Source: Streptomyces sp. NBC_01803
GTDB lineage: Bacteria; Actinomycetota; Actinomycetes; Streptomycetales; Streptomycetaceae
Assembly: GCF_035917415.1 (NCBI RefSeq)
Contig: NZ_CP109073.1
Location: 1,054,001 to 1,118,000 of the forward strand
DNA length: 64,000 bases
Direction: 5' to 3'
The first letter of the stretch is position 1, and every line of letters begins with the position of its first letter. Shown here in pieces: positions 52,051 to 60,860 of the stretch. The translations under genes were made by a program, and so were the position numbers. Under the pieces are notes generated by a model. It was not told the DNA's origin and made no database searches. It worked only from the letters and a program-made list of their open reading frames with translations.

Positions 52051-52467
52051 CTAGGCGTAGATCCGCTCGACGAACTGGGCGATCTGATCGTCGGTCAGCG
52101 TACGGGCGAGGTCCGCCTCGCTGATCATGCCGACCAGGCGCTTGTTCCCGTCGATCACCGGCAGTCGCCGGATCTGATGGGTCTCCATCTCCTGGAGCAC
52201 CTCGGCGACGGTCGCGTCACTGCTGACCCAGCGCGGCGTGCCCTTGCACAGCTCGCCCGCGGTCACCTGCGTCGGATCGTGCCCGGCCGCGACACAGCCC
52301 ACGACGATGTCGCGGTCGGTGAGGATGCCGCACATGCGCTCGTTCTCATCACTGACGGGCAGCGCCCCCACGTCGAGCTCGCGCATCACCTGCGCGGCGC
52401 GGTCGAGCGTCTCGGTCGCGGGAATCCACTGGGCACCCGGATTCATGATGTCGGCAGCGGTGGTCAT
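52051..52467 (-). CDS. CBS-domain protein
   Basis: 138 residues made of two CBS motifs (AADIMNPGAQWIPATETLDR; LCKGTPRWVSSDATVAEVLQ), each with the LPV-SDE/IDG turn and DRDI/ISEADL ends. Binds an adenosine nucleotide as a Bateman pair; similar to hypoxic-response protein 1 of mycobacteria. Followed by a strong terminator. Confidence 0.9.
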   Translation of the reverse strand: MTTAADIMNPGAQWIPATETLDRAAQVMRELDVGALPVSDENERMCGILTDRDIVVGCVAAGHDPTQVTAGELCKGTPRWVSSDATVAEVLQEMETHQIRRLPVIDGNKRLVGMISEADLARTLTDDQIAQFVERIYA

Positions 52468-52575
52468 GACGTCACGTCCCTCCTCGGTTCGGTCGGTCTC
52501 AATCCTCCGCAGCCATCCTCCCCCGGGCGACCGGTATGCGCCATTCGAGTGAATTCGGATGGATGGAACGTCGTG

Positions 52576-53085
52576 TCACTCGCCGGTGGCGCCGTCGGTC
52601 AGCTCCCGGACGATGTCGAGATGCCCGGCGTGCCGGGCGTACTCCTGGAGGAGGTGGAAGAGGATCCAGCTCAGGGCCGGGCGCGGGGTGCCGGGCGCGA
52701 AGCGTTCGCTGTGCGGCGGCGCCGGGTCCGTCAGGGCGGCGCCGGCGATGATCTCGCGGGAGCGGGCGCACTCCTGGCGGAAGCGGGCGACGACCTCGGC
52801 CGTGGTCATGCCGGCCGGCACCGCCCAGCGGTCGTCCGGGCCGCGGTCGGCCCAGGGGTCGGGGACCTTCGCGCCGAGGAAGCCCCAGACCAGCCAGCGG
52901 CGTTCGACGTGCGCGAGGTGCCACAGCAGCTCCAGCGGGGTCCAGCCGCTGGGCAGCCGCGAGGTGCGCAGGTCCGTTTCGCCGAGGCCGTCCAGCTTCT
53001 CCAGGACCACGGCCCGGTAGTGGTCGAGGTAGGACGCGAGGAGCTCGCGCGGGTCGCTGATCGTCTGGGGAGGCTCGTCGGTCAC
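52576..53085 (-). CDS. DinB/DUF664 family protein (mycothiol-dependent transferase-like)
   Basis: 169 residues from GTG 53085, overlapping the S9 peptidase stop by 4 nt. Four-helix bundle: LASYLDHYRAVVLEKLDGLG; GWTPLELLWHLAHVERRWLV (metal His), LFHLLQEYARHAGHLDIVRE (metal His pair). An intact relative of the broken copy at 31885-32175. Confidence 0.88.
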   Translation of the reverse strand: MTDEPPQTISDPRELLASYLDHYRAVVLEKLDGLGETDLRTSRLPSGWTPLELLWHLAHVERRWLVWGFLGAKVPDPWADRGPDDRWAVPAGMTTAEVVARFRQECARSREIIAGAALTDPAPPHSERFAPGTPRPALSWILFHLLQEYARHAGHLDIVRELTDGATGE

Positions 53086-55088
53086 GGGCCGGCCCCGCCG
53101 AGGTCGAGAGCTGGGGCGCCGGGCCGGTCGATGCCGAACGCTCGGAGGTAGAGGGCGAGTTCGGCTTCGATCGCGCGCGCGATGGTGGCGGCGCGGCGGA
53201 AGCCGTGGCCCTCGCCCGGGAAGGTCAGGTAGGCGTGGGGAACGCCGCGCCCGGCGACGGCGGCGAGCAGCCGTTCGGCCTGCGCGGGCGGGCAGATCGG
53301 GTCGTCCAGGCCCTGGAGCAGCAGGAACGGCACGGTGATCCGGTCGGCGTGGTGCACCGGGGACCGGTCGCGGTACCGCTCGGGGACCTCCCGCAGCGGG
53401 CCGACCAGCGTCTCCAGGTAGTGGGACTCGAAATCGTGGGTCTCGTCGATCGCCCAGCCGGTCAGGTCGAGGATGGGGTACTTGATCGTGCCGCAGACGT
53501 ACAGGCCCTCGGCGGTCGGCGAGACCAGTGAGGCGGCCACCGTCCAGCCGCCGGCGCTGCCGCCCCGGATGGCCAGCCGCGCCGGATCGGCGGTGCCCTC
53601 GGCGGCCAGCGCGCGGGCGACGGCGGCGCAGTCCTCGACGTCCACGACGCCCCACTGCTCGCGCAGCCGGTTCCGGTACGCGCGGCCGTAGCCGGTGGAG
53701 CCGCCGTAGTCGACCTCGGCGACGCCGATGCCGCGCGAGGTGAAGTAGGCGATCTCCAGGTCCAGCACCAGCGAGGCGCGCGAGGTCGGGCCGCCGTGCG
53801 CCCAGATGACGTACGGCGGCGCCGCGCCGTCCGGGCCCCGCGCCTCGGGGTTGCGGGGCGGGTAGACGTGCGCGTGGATCTCCCGGCCGCCGGGGCCCGG
53901 CAGGACGCGGGCGACCGGCTCGGGGTAGTACGCCGGGTCGACGGCGTCGTGGTGCGGCTCGGCCACCACCCGGCAGTGGCCGGTGGCGGTGTCGAGGCTG
54001 ACGATCTCGTGATCGCGGTGCGGACCGGCCGCGATGCCGGAGACGAGGGTGCCCTGGACGGCGAGCGCCGGCGACCACTCGGTCCACGGCCCCGGCACGT
54101 CCGCCAGATCGCCGGTGTCCGGGTCGAGGAGGCCCAGCCGGGCGTCGCCCCGGCCGTGGACGACGGCGACGGTCCCGTCGGCCAGGGGCGCGAACCAGCC
54201 GGGGCCGACACGCCACAGCGGCCCGGCGAACTCCTCGTCCAACGGGCAGAGGTTGACCGCGTGGCCGGTGTCCGGGTCGACCCGGTGGAGGTTCCACCAG
54301 CCGGTGCGGTCGGTGGCGGCCAGCAGGGTGCCGTCCGGCGCCCAGTCGGCCTGGGCGATGGATTCCTCGGGGCCGCCGACGAGGGTGCGGACGGCCGTGA
54401 GGCGGGGCGGCGTGCCGGTCACGTCCGCGATCTTCAGCTCGGTGCCGTCCCACGGCATGCGCGGGTGGTCCCACGCCAGCCAGACCGCCCGGCGGCCGTC
54501 CGGGGACAGGCGCGGCCCGGTGACGAAACGGTGCCGGTCACCGTCCAGCTCCCGGATGGCGGAACGGTCGCCCGCCGCCGAGCCGTCCAGCGGCACGGCC
54601 ACCGGGACCCGCCGCAGATCGCCCGGCCCCTCCCCGGTGAACTCCTCCAGCACGCACCACACTTCGCCCCACTCGGGCACGATCCGCAGGTCGCACCAGC
54701 GCAATCCGCCGCCGATGTCCGAGACGGGCGTGAGCGGGCGCGGCGCCGGGTCGCCGTCGGGCTCCACGGCGTACAGGCGCTGGTCGGCGAAGTGGGTGAA
54801 CACGGCGAGCGGGCCGCCCTGTTCGCGCGGCACGGCGGCCCAGGGCCGACCGCCGTACTCGATCACGCGGTTGCGGACGTTCCACGGCGGCGGAAGGACG
54901 GACACCGGCCCGCCGCCGTCACCGGTCAGCCGTAGCAGCGCCCGCCGCCCGCCCTCGGCGGGCCGGGGCGCGGTCCACCACAGCTCGGCGCCGACCGCTC
55001 CCAGGTACTCGGGCGCGCCGTCGTGCGCGGCGACCAGCGCCGCATCGATGGGCGACGGCCAACTACCGTAAGGCTCCTGTCGTTTCAT
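53082..55088 (-). CDS. S9 family prolyl oligopeptidase-like peptidase
   Basis: 668 residues. N-terminal beta-propeller (RLSPDGRRAVWLAWDHPRMP; WAPDGTLLAATDRTGWWNL), C-terminal alpha/beta-hydrolase: nucleophile Ser in IRGGSAGGWTVAASL, Asp in LQGLDDPICPP, His in GEGHGFRRA. Also VIWAHGGPTSRA and DYGGSTGYGRAYR. No signal peptide. Cleaves short peptides in the cytosol together with the M20 and M55 enzymes upstream. Confidence 0.93.
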   Translation of the reverse strand: MKRQEPYGSWPSPIDAALVAAHDGAPEYLGAVGAELWWTAPRPAEGGRRALLRLTGDGGGPVSVLPPPWNVRNRVIEYGGRPWAAVPREQGGPLAVFTHFADQRLYAVEPDGDPAPRPLTPVSDIGGGLRWCDLRIVPEWGEVWCVLEEFTGEGPGDLRRVPVAVPLDGSAAGDRSAIRELDGDRHRFVTGPRLSPDGRRAVWLAWDHPRMPWDGTELKIADVTGTPPRLTAVRTLVGGPEESIAQADWAPDGTLLAATDRTGWWNLHRVDPDTGHAVNLCPLDEEFAGPLWRVGPGWFAPLADGTVAVVHGRGDARLGLLDPDTGDLADVPGPWTEWSPALAVQGTLVSGIAAGPHRDHEIVSLDTATGHCRVVAEPHHDAVDPAYYPEPVARVLPGPGGREIHAHVYPPRNPEARGPDGAAPPYVIWAHGGPTSRASLVLDLEIAYFTSRGIGVAEVDYGGSTGYGRAYRNRLREQWGVVDVEDCAAVARALAAEGTADPARLAIRGGSAGGWTVAASLVSPTAEGLYVCGTIKYPILDLTGWAIDETHDFESHYLETLVGPLREVPERYRDRSPVHHADRITVPFLLLQGLDDPICPPAQAERLLAAVAGRGVPHAYLTFPGEGHGFRRAATIARAIEAELALYLRAFGIDRPGAPALDLGGAGP

Positions 55089-55098
55089 GCCCCCAGCC

Positions 55099-56433
55099 TC
55101 ACAGGGCGCGCAGCGCGCGGTCGAGGACGTGAGTGCCGAAGTGCAGAGCGGCGACCGGGACGCGCTCGTCCACGCCGTGAAACATCGCCTGGTAGTCGAA
55201 GCCTTCGGGCAGCCGCAGCGGCATGTACCCGTAACTCCGCATCCCCAGGCGGGAGAACTGCTTGGCGTCGGTGCCGCCCGACATGCAGTACGGGATCACG
55301 TGCGCGCCGGGGTCGAAGTGCGACAGCGCCTCGCGCATCACGGCGAACGCCGGGGCGTCCACCGGCGCTTCGAGCGGGATCTCGCGATGCGCGTAGGTCC
55401 ACTCCACGTCGGGGCCGGTCAGCCGGTCGAGTGTGGCCATGAACTCGTCGTCGCCGCCCGGCAGGACCCGCCCGTCGACGTACGCGGTCGCGCTGCCCGG
55501 GATCACGTTCAGCTTGTAACCGGCGTCCAGCATCGTGGGGTTGGCACTGTTGCGGACGGTCGCGGCGACCAGGCCGGCGGCCGGGCCGATGCGGGCCAGC
55601 AGGTCGTCCACGGTCGCTCCCGCCACCTCGCCGTCGAGGTCGGGCAGCGGCAGGCCGTAGAGCGCCGTCAGCTCCACGAGGGCCGCCCGCACGGTCGGCG
55701 TCAGCCGCACCGGCCAGGTGTGCTCGCCGATCCGGGTGACGGCGGCGGCCAGCCGGGTGACGGCGTTCTCGGGGTTGATCTTGGAGCCGTGCCCCGCCCG
55801 GCCCCGCGCGGTCAGCGCGAGCCAGGACGTGCCGCGCTCTCCCGCCGCCACCGGGTAGATGCGGCGGCCGTCCCCGGGGTGGAAGGTGTAGGCGCCGGAC
55901 TCCCCCACCGCCTCGGTGCAGCCGTCGAACAGTTCGGGGCGGGTGGTGACGAGGAAGTTCGAGCCGAACTGGGCGGTGTCCTCCTCGTCGGCGGTGAACG
56001 CGAGCACGATGTCGCGCCGGGGCCGCACGCCCGCCCGCGCCCAGGCGCGGACGACGGCGAGCACCATGGCGTCGGAGTCCTTCATGTCCACGGCGCCCCG
56101 CCCCCAGACGACGCCGTCGCGGATCTCGCCGGAGAACGGGGGAACCGTCCACTCGTCCGGGTCCGCGGGCACCACGTCGAGGTGGCCGTGCACGAGCAGC
56201 GCGTCGGCGCTCGGGTCCGTGCCGGCGATCCGGGCGACGACGTTGGTCCGGCCGGGCGCCTTCTCCAGCACCAGCGGCTCGATCCCGGCGTCCGCGAGCC
56301 GCTCGGCGACGTACTCGGCGGCGGGCCGCTCGACGCCGTCGCCGCCACCGCGGTTGGTGGTGTCGAAACGGATCAGGTCGGAGGTGAAGCGGACGACCTC
56401 GTCCAGAGCCCGCTGGTCGATGTGGTCAGCCAT
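55099..56433 (-). CDS. M20 family metallopeptidase
   Basis: 444 residues. Zinc site: LLVHGHLDVVPADPDEW, GRGAVDMKDSDAM, FTADEEDTAQFGSNF (Glu-Glu), and terminal MSGGTDAKQFSRLG; the dimerisation domain includes GRAGHGSKINPENAV. ArgE/DapE/CPG2-like. Overlaps the M55 gene by 8 nt and precedes the S9 gene by 10 nt. Confidence 0.92.
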   Translation of the reverse strand: MADHIDQRALDEVVRFTSDLIRFDTTNRGGGDGVERPAAEYVAERLADAGIEPLVLEKAPGRTNVVARIAGTDPSADALLVHGHLDVVPADPDEWTVPPFSGEIRDGVVWGRGAVDMKDSDAMVLAVVRAWARAGVRPRRDIVLAFTADEEDTAQFGSNFLVTTRPELFDGCTEAVGESGAYTFHPGDGRRIYPVAAGERGTSWLALTARGRAGHGSKINPENAVTRLAAAVTRIGEHTWPVRLTPTVRAALVELTALYGLPLPDLDGEVAGATVDDLLARIGPAAGLVAATVRNSANPTMLDAGYKLNVIPGSATAYVDGRVLPGGDDEFMATLDRLTGPDVEWTYAHREIPLEAPVDAPAFAVMREALSHFDPGAHVIPYCMSGGTDAKQFSRLGMRSYGYMPLRLPEGFDYQAMFHGVDERVPVAALHFGTHVLDRALRAL

Positions 56434-57262
56434 ACCATTCCTCCACGGCGGCGGATACCAGGGTCGTGACGGCCTTGAAACAGCGGATTCCCTCGTACAT
56501 GTCCGGCGCGGTGTACGCCACCCGGCGCGGGCCCGTCTGCTCCACGCCGGGCACGACGGTGGCGGCACCGGCGAGGTGTTCGGCGTCGAACTCGATCTCG
56601 ACGGTACGCGGCGCGGGCGCGGCGGGCTCGCGCCGGACGGCGAACGTGACGGCCTTGGCGGCGGCGGCCCGGATGTCGGCGGCCGTGCGGGCGGGGGGGC
56701 GGCAGACGGCGGCGTAGCGGGAGACGTAGTCCTTGACGGCGACGGTCGGCGCCTCGGGCGCGTAACCGCGCGCGTCGGCACAGGCCCGGTCGTCACCGGT
56801 GACCAGGACGACGGGCGTGCCGTACTCGGCGGCGACCAGCGAGTTGAGCAGCCCCTCACTGGCCCGCACTCCGTCCACGAAGACGCCGGTCAGCGAGTTC
56901 CCCAGGTAGGTGTGCGCGAGCACGCCCTCGTCCCCGGCGCCGGTGTGGTAGCCGACGAAGGCGATGCCGTCGACGTCGCCGTGCTGCACCCCTTCGACCA
57001 TGCTGAGCGCCTTGTGCCGCCCGGTGAGCATGCTCGCCCGCTCGTCGAGCTGTTCGAGCAGCAGGTTCCGCATGGACATATGAGCCTCGTTGACGAGGAC
57101 CTCATCGGCCCCGCCATCGAAGAACCCGGCGATGGCGGCGTTCACATCGGAGGTGAACATCGGCCGGCACCGCTGCCACTCCGGCCTCCCGGGCAGACAG
57201 TCAGCGGGCCAGGTCACCCCGGTGGCCCCCTCCATGTCGGCCGAGATGAGGATCTTGGTCAT
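56426..57262 (-). CDS. M55 family D-aminopeptidase (DppA-like)
   Basis: 278 residues. ILISADMEGATGVTWPADC carries the DxE zinc ligands; VNEAHMSMRNLLLEQLD, FVGYHTGAGDEGVLAHTYLG (catalytic His) and VVLVTGDDRACADAR are family signatures. Releases N-terminal D-amino acids from peptides. First gene of a four-gene peptide-degradation operon (M55, M20, S9, DinB). ATG 57262 chosen over an upstream in-frame GTG. Confidence 0.92.
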   Translation of the reverse strand: MTKILISADMEGATGVTWPADCLPGRPEWQRCRPMFTSDVNAAIAGFFDGGADEVLVNEAHMSMRNLLLEQLDERASMLTGRHKALSMVEGVQHGDVDGIAFVGYHTGAGDEGVLAHTYLGNSLTGVFVDGVRASEGLLNSLVAAEYGTPVVLVTGDDRACADARGYAPEAPTVAVKDYVSRYAAVCRPPARTAADIRAAAAKAVTFAVRREPAAPAPRTVEIEFDAEHLAGAATVVPGVEQTGPRRVAYTAPDMYEGIRCFKAVTTLVSAAVEEWYG

Positions 57263-57327
57263 GCCCAGCCACGTTACCCGTCGACCCCGGCCCCGGTCAT
57301 GAGGCAACCGCACATGGCATATGGCAC

Positions 57328-57636
57328 ATGGCGGACGGCCCCGCTCAACCGGCCGTCGCCGCCACCACCGAGTGCCGGGACCGCCCCGCACCCGGTGCCC
57401 CGCACCCGATGCCCCGGCCCCGCGCACCCGGCCCCCTGCCCCGTACCCGCGACGAGATCCAGCACCTGTCCACCCCCCTGACCGCGCGCCCGGCCCACGC
57501 CGCGCTCACCGGCTCGGAGCCGATCCCGTTCCGCACGCTGTGCGGCGGCGACTACACCCGCTCCCTCGGACCGCGGCCGGACGTGGAGGCTCCGGGGATG
57601 TCCGGGCTCGATCTCCCCATCCGGGCGGGGAGTTAG
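57328..57636 (+). CDS. hypothetical protein
   Basis: 102 residues, no family recognised. Pro/Arg-rich start, then a more ordered end (EIQHLSTPLTARPAHAALTG; FRTLCGGDYTRSLG). Third positions are almost all G/C, which favours real coding, but the start is uncertain (ATG 57409 is an alternative). Its TAG interlocks with the TAA of the opposite SRPBCC gene. Confidence 0.4.
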   Translation: MADGPAQPAVAATTECRDRPAPGAPHPMPRPRAPGPLPRTRDEIQHLSTPLTARPAHAALTGSEPIPFRTLCGGDYTRSLGPRPDVEAPGMSGLDLPIRAGS

Positions 57637-58094
57637 CCGGCCGGCTTCTCCACCTCGCTGGCGAGGTTGGCCAGCACCTGGTCGTAGATGCCGGCGAGGG
57701 CGCGCGGCGCGAAGATCCGTTCGAACACGCCGCCGATGCCGCCCGCGCCCTCCCACGTGGAGCGGATGGTCACCCGGGAGCGGGCGCCCTCGGCGCCCTC
57801 CCCGGGGGCCACGGTCCAGGTGGTGACCAGCGTGGAGTTGCGGTCGGTCTCGACCAGCGTGCCGTCCGCGGGCTCGCTGATGTCGAGCAGGCACTCACGC
57901 ACCCGCTTGGAGGTCGCGTGGAGCCGGAAGAAGAGAACGGTCCCCTCGCCGTCACCGCCCTCCCGGACCTCGTAGTCCTTGAACTGCTCGGGGAGCAGTC
58001 GGGGATGCGTCTGACGGTAGTCGGCGATCGCATCGAGCACGTCGTCCGGCTTCGCGGTGATGTCGCGCCGCGCGACGACCTCGACCTGTGCCAT
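57633..58094 (-). CDS. SRPBCC-family protein
   Basis: 153 residues. START-like ligand-binding fold: VVARRDITAKPDDVLDAIAD, long beta-sheet (TVLFFRLHATSKRVRECLLD), C-terminal helix GVFERIFAPRALAGIYDQVL. Polyketide cyclase/dehydrase family; ligand unknown. Divergent from the radical SAM gene. Confidence 0.85.
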   Translation of the reverse strand: MAQVEVVARRDITAKPDDVLDAIADYRQTHPRLLPEQFKDYEVREGGDGEGTVLFFRLHATSKRVRECLLDISEPADGTLVETDRNSTLVTTWTVAPGEGAEGARSRVTIRSTWEGAGGIGGVFERIFAPRALAGIYDQVLANLASEVEKPAG

Positions 58095-58169
58095 GGAAAA
58101 CCCTCCTGAGTCGGTGCGGTTGTCCTGCTATCTCATCACCTCGGGCCGATCCCGCTTGACAGCACCTCT

Positions 58170-58185
58170 TCGAACATGTGTCCTA
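58170..58185. promoter_or_regulatory. LexA/SOS-box-like site
   Basis: TCGAAC-ATGT-GTCCTA against the actinobacterial box TCGAAC-N4-GTTCGA: 10 of 12 symmetric bases agree. It lies 9-24 nt downstream of a TTGACA (58156-58161) and 31 nt before the radical SAM ATG. Confidence 0.5.
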
Positions 58186-58215
58186 ATACGGCACGACGGC
58201 AGCGAGGAGGCCCCC

Positions 58216-59280
58216 ATGCGGTGGAACAACCTGAGCCTGGGCGACGACGGCGGCGACACCCCCGCCGCGCCTCCCGCGCTCTTCGGCGGCGCCGATGTCG
58301 TCACCCGGACGATAGACACGCCCGAGTTCCGCGGGATCACGTTCCACGAGGTGCGGGCGCGTTCGATCGTCAACCGGGTGCCGGGCGCCTCACGGATGCC
58401 CTTCGACTGGACCGTCAACCCGTACCGGGGCTGCTCGCACGCCTGCGTGTACTGCTTCGCCCGGAAGACCCACAGCTATCTCGACCTGGACACCGGGGTC
58501 GGGTTCGACTCGCAGATCGTCGTCAAGGTGAACGCCCCCGACCTGCTCCGTCGCGAGCTCGGCGCCCGGCGCTGGGCGGGGGAGCACATCGCGATGGGCA
58601 CCAACGTCGACTGCTACCAGCGCGCGGAGGGCCGCTACCGGCTGATGCCCGGCATCATCACGGCGCTGCGCGACTACGCGAACCCGTTCTCGATCCTGAC
58701 CAAGGGCACGCTGATCCTGCGCGATCTGGAGCTGCTGCGGCAGGCCGCCGCCGTCACGGACGTGGGGATCTCGGTCTCGGTCGGCTTCACCGACCCGTCC
58801 CTGTGGCGCACGGTCGAGCCGGGCACGCCGGCCCCCGAGCGGCGGCTGGACATGGTGCGGACCCTGGCCGAGCACGGCCTCTCCTGCGGCGTGCTGATGG
58901 CACCGGTGATCCCCTATCTGTCCGACTCGCCCGCCCGGTTGAGGGAAACGGTCCGCGCGATCGCGGCGGCCGGCGCGACCTCCGTGACGCCGCTGGCCCT
59001 CCATCTGCGCCCGGGCGCCCGGGAATGGTTCATGAGCTGGCTGGCCCGGCATCACCCGCACCTGGTCCGCCGGTACGAAGTGCTGTACGCGGGCGGCTCG
59101 TACGCCCCCAAGTGGTATCAGCGACGGATCACCGGCCACGTGCACGAACTGGCCGCCGAGTACGGCATGGGCCCCACCCGCCGGGGCGCCCACCGCGCCC
59201 TGCCGGTGCGGGACCCGGAGCCCGCCCCCGCGTCCGCCGCCCGGCCGGAGCCCGGTGCCACGCAGCTCACGCTCCTATGA
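58216..59280 (+). CDS. Rv2578c-family radical SAM protein
   Basis: 354 residues, ATG 58216 after GCGAGGAGG. Iron-sulfur Cys triad in NPYRGCSHACVYCFAR (C-x3-C-x2-C) near residue 78, GTNVDCYQRAEGRYRLMPGI, and the C-terminal end ATQLTLL. Related to spore photoproduct lyase-like radical SAM enzymes (SplB family). The mycobacterial homologue is, to my recollection, DNA-damage-inducible, consistent with the LexA-like box. Precise chemistry unknown. Confidence 0.92.
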   Translation: MRWNNLSLGDDGGDTPAAPPALFGGADVVTRTIDTPEFRGITFHEVRARSIVNRVPGASRMPFDWTVNPYRGCSHACVYCFARKTHSYLDLDTGVGFDSQIVVKVNAPDLLRRELGARRWAGEHIAMGTNVDCYQRAEGRYRLMPGIITALRDYANPFSILTKGTLILRDLELLRQAAAVTDVGISVSVGFTDPSLWRTVEPGTPAPERRLDMVRTLAEHGLSCGVLMAPVIPYLSDSPARLRETVRAIAAAGATSVTPLALHLRPGAREWFMSWLARHHPHLVRRYEVLYAGGSYAPKWYQRRITGHVHELAAEYGMGPTRRGAHRALPVRDPEPAPASAARPEPGATQLTLL

Positions 59281-59445
59281 CCTCGATCACCCCAACTGGC
59301 TGCGCTGCACGCGGAGTTGTCGCTCTTCAGGGTGATGTCTCGCATGTCCGTGTCCGTGGATGGCAATCATCCGGTCGTCGTCCGGACTTCCCGGGCGCCG
59401 CCGGGGAACGTCTCCCCGGCCGGGCCATCCGAAGGAGCACCCCCG

Positions 59446-59715
59446 TTGAGCTTGCGCCTGCGCCGTGACATCACGGCCCGCGACACCGGCACCGGAATGG
59501 TCCTGCTCGATGAACGCAAGGGCCGACACTGGCAGTTGAACGCGACCGGCGCCCTGGTGCTGCGTGCCCTGCTGGGCGGCGCCACGCCGGAGGAGGCCGC
59601 GGACCGGCTCGCCGCCGACCGCTCCGTGGCGCGTGAACAGGCCACGGCGGACGTCGGGGCCCTGATCGAGCGGCTCACCAGCGTCCGGCTGGCCGAGCCG
59701 GTGACCGATCACTGA
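59446..59715 (+). CDS. lasso-peptide-type PqqD family protein (RRE, B1-like), orphan
   Basis: 89 residues from TTG 59446 with GAAGGAG 8 nt upstream. Matches RiPP recognition elements of lasso pathways: LRLRRDITARDTGTGMVLLD, ERKGRHWQLNATGALVLRAL, LGGATPEEAADRLA. In lasso clusters this protein delivers the precursor leader to the B2 protease. No B2 protease, C cyclase or precursor is visible within the window, so it is solitary. An ATG at 59344 in the same frame would add an unlikely 34 residues. Confidence 0.85.
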   Translation: MSLRLRRDITARDTGTGMVLLDERKGRHWQLNATGALVLRALLGGATPEEAADRLAADRSVAREQATADVGALIERLTSVRLAEPVTDH

Positions 59716-59772
59716 CCCGGGTCCGGGGTCCGGGCCGGGGTGAGCCCCCGGGCTCCGGTTCCCCGGGCTCCG

Positions 59773-59946
59773 CTAGCCCGCGCGCTTCACCGACCCGATG
59801 AAGGCCGCCCAGGCCCCCACCGAGAAGAGGAGGAGAGAACCCCCCGGCACCTTGCTGTCCCGGACGGGAAGCACCCCGGGCACGTCGTCGGCCACCTCGA
59901 CGCAGTCGCCGCCTTCCCCATTGCTGTAGCTCGATCTACGCCACAT
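59773..59946 (-). CDS. DUF397 family protein
   Basis: 57 residues. MWRRSSYSNGEGGDCVEVAD and VRDSKVPGGSLLLFSVGAWA are classic DUF397. Usually follows an XRE/DUF5753 gene; here only a possible C-terminal scrap of such a gene (…PLPDEASLALMERVAPLA…, minus strand, ending at 59936) precedes it. ATG 59946 with AGGTGG preferred; ATG 59958 possible. Confidence 0.85.
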   Translation of the reverse strand: MWRRSSYSNGEGGDCVEVADDVPGVLPVRDSKVPGGSLLLFSVGAWAAFIGSVKRAG

Positions 59947-60096
59947 GCTCCACCTCATCCGAACGGGTCCCGCCCCGGGCGAGCGGGGCCACCCGTTCCA
60001 TCAAAGCAAGGGACGCCTCATCGGGAAGCGGCTGGGCGGGATTTGACCGACCCCGCCTCGCCGGGGCCCGGCCGCGGGCCGTGCGATCCTCGGAGC

Positions 60097-60600
60097 ATGG
60101 GCGCCCCCACCGACCCCACCGACCCCACCGACCCGGCGGCCCCGGCCGCCCCCACCGACCCGGCCGCCCGGCTGCGCGTGCTCGCCGGCGCGGAGCCGGT
60201 GCCGGCGGGTGACCTCCTGTCCCTGCTCCCCGCGACCGGGCCCCTGTGGGTCGCGCGCCTGGACGGGGCGGCGATGGCGGACGTGGCCGGCGTCTTCGCG
60301 CAGTTCCGGCAGCGGCTGCGGCTGCCCGACTGGTTCGGGGGGAACTGGGACGCGCTCGACGACTGTCTCCGGGACCTGGCGTGGCTCCCGGCGGACGCCT
60401 GTCTGATCGTCGTCGCCGGGGCGGAGCGGGTGCTCGCGGCGCGGCCCCGGGAACGCGGCATCCTCTTCGAGGTGCTGGCACGGGCGGCCGGGAGCCGGGC
60501 GCCGGCGGTCGGGGTGCCGGTCACCGTGGTCCTGCTGTGCGCCCCGGACCACGCCGGCCGGCTGCGGGCCGAGATCGCCGGTCCGCCGGGCGCGGACTGA
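60097..60600 (+). CDS. barstar family protein
   Basis: 167 residues. Barstar (ribonuclease inhibitor) core: LWVARLDGAAMADVAGVFAQ, LPDWFGGNWDALDDCLRDLA, ACLIVVAGAERVLA. A 26-residue Asp-Pro-Thr/Ala repeat tail precedes it, encoded by a GACCCCACC DNA repeat. No barnase-type RNase gene is adjacent, so whether it is an antitoxin or a stand-alone regulator is open. Confidence 0.85.
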   Translation: MGAPTDPTDPTDPAAPAAPTDPAARLRVLAGAEPVPAGDLLSLLPATGPLWVARLDGAAMADVAGVFAQFRQRLRLPDWFGGNWDALDDCLRDLAWLPADACLIVVAGAERVLAARPRERGILFEVLARAAGSRAPAVGVPVTVVLLCAPDHAGRLRAEIAGPPGAD

Positions 60601-60611
60601 GGAACGCGCGG

Positions 60612-60812
60612 CTCAGGCGGGCCGGTGGCGCCGGTAGGAGCGCACCACGCGGGCGCGGTCGCCGCAGCGGCTCGGGAGCACCGGCGGCGGCGAGGGTGGG
60701 CCGGGAGGAACAGCGGCACGCGGTCCTCGGCCGCGCGGACGCGGACCCGCTCGATCGCGGGGTCGGTCAGCGACCGCGCGGCGGCCTCGGCGAGATGGGC
60801 GGTGAGGACCGT
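60612..60812 (-). pseudogene. possible frameshifted small gene
   Basis: On the minus strand VLTAHLAEAAARSLTDPAIE… RVPLFLPAH is followed, in a different frame, by VLPSRCGDRARVVRSYRRHR PA and a stop at 60612. Both segments have near-complete G/C third positions, which drops in the other frames, so a one-base indel near 60695 is suspected. No family recognised. Confidence 0.35.
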
Positions 60813-60860
60813 GCCGGGAGCGGGCCCGGAGCGGTCGGCGGCGGCGGTCGCGTCGCGTCC

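Noticed and set aside
59277..59468. 63-codon ORF overlapping the radical SAM stop (ATGA), considered as a lasso or radical-SAM RiPP precursor
   Set aside because: Low G/C third positions, no leader/core pattern, and it runs out of frame across the PqqD start.
59936..60050. C-terminal scrap of an XRE regulator upstream of DUF397
   Set aside because: About 35 residues of weak similarity only; noted under DUF397 but not annotated as a gene.
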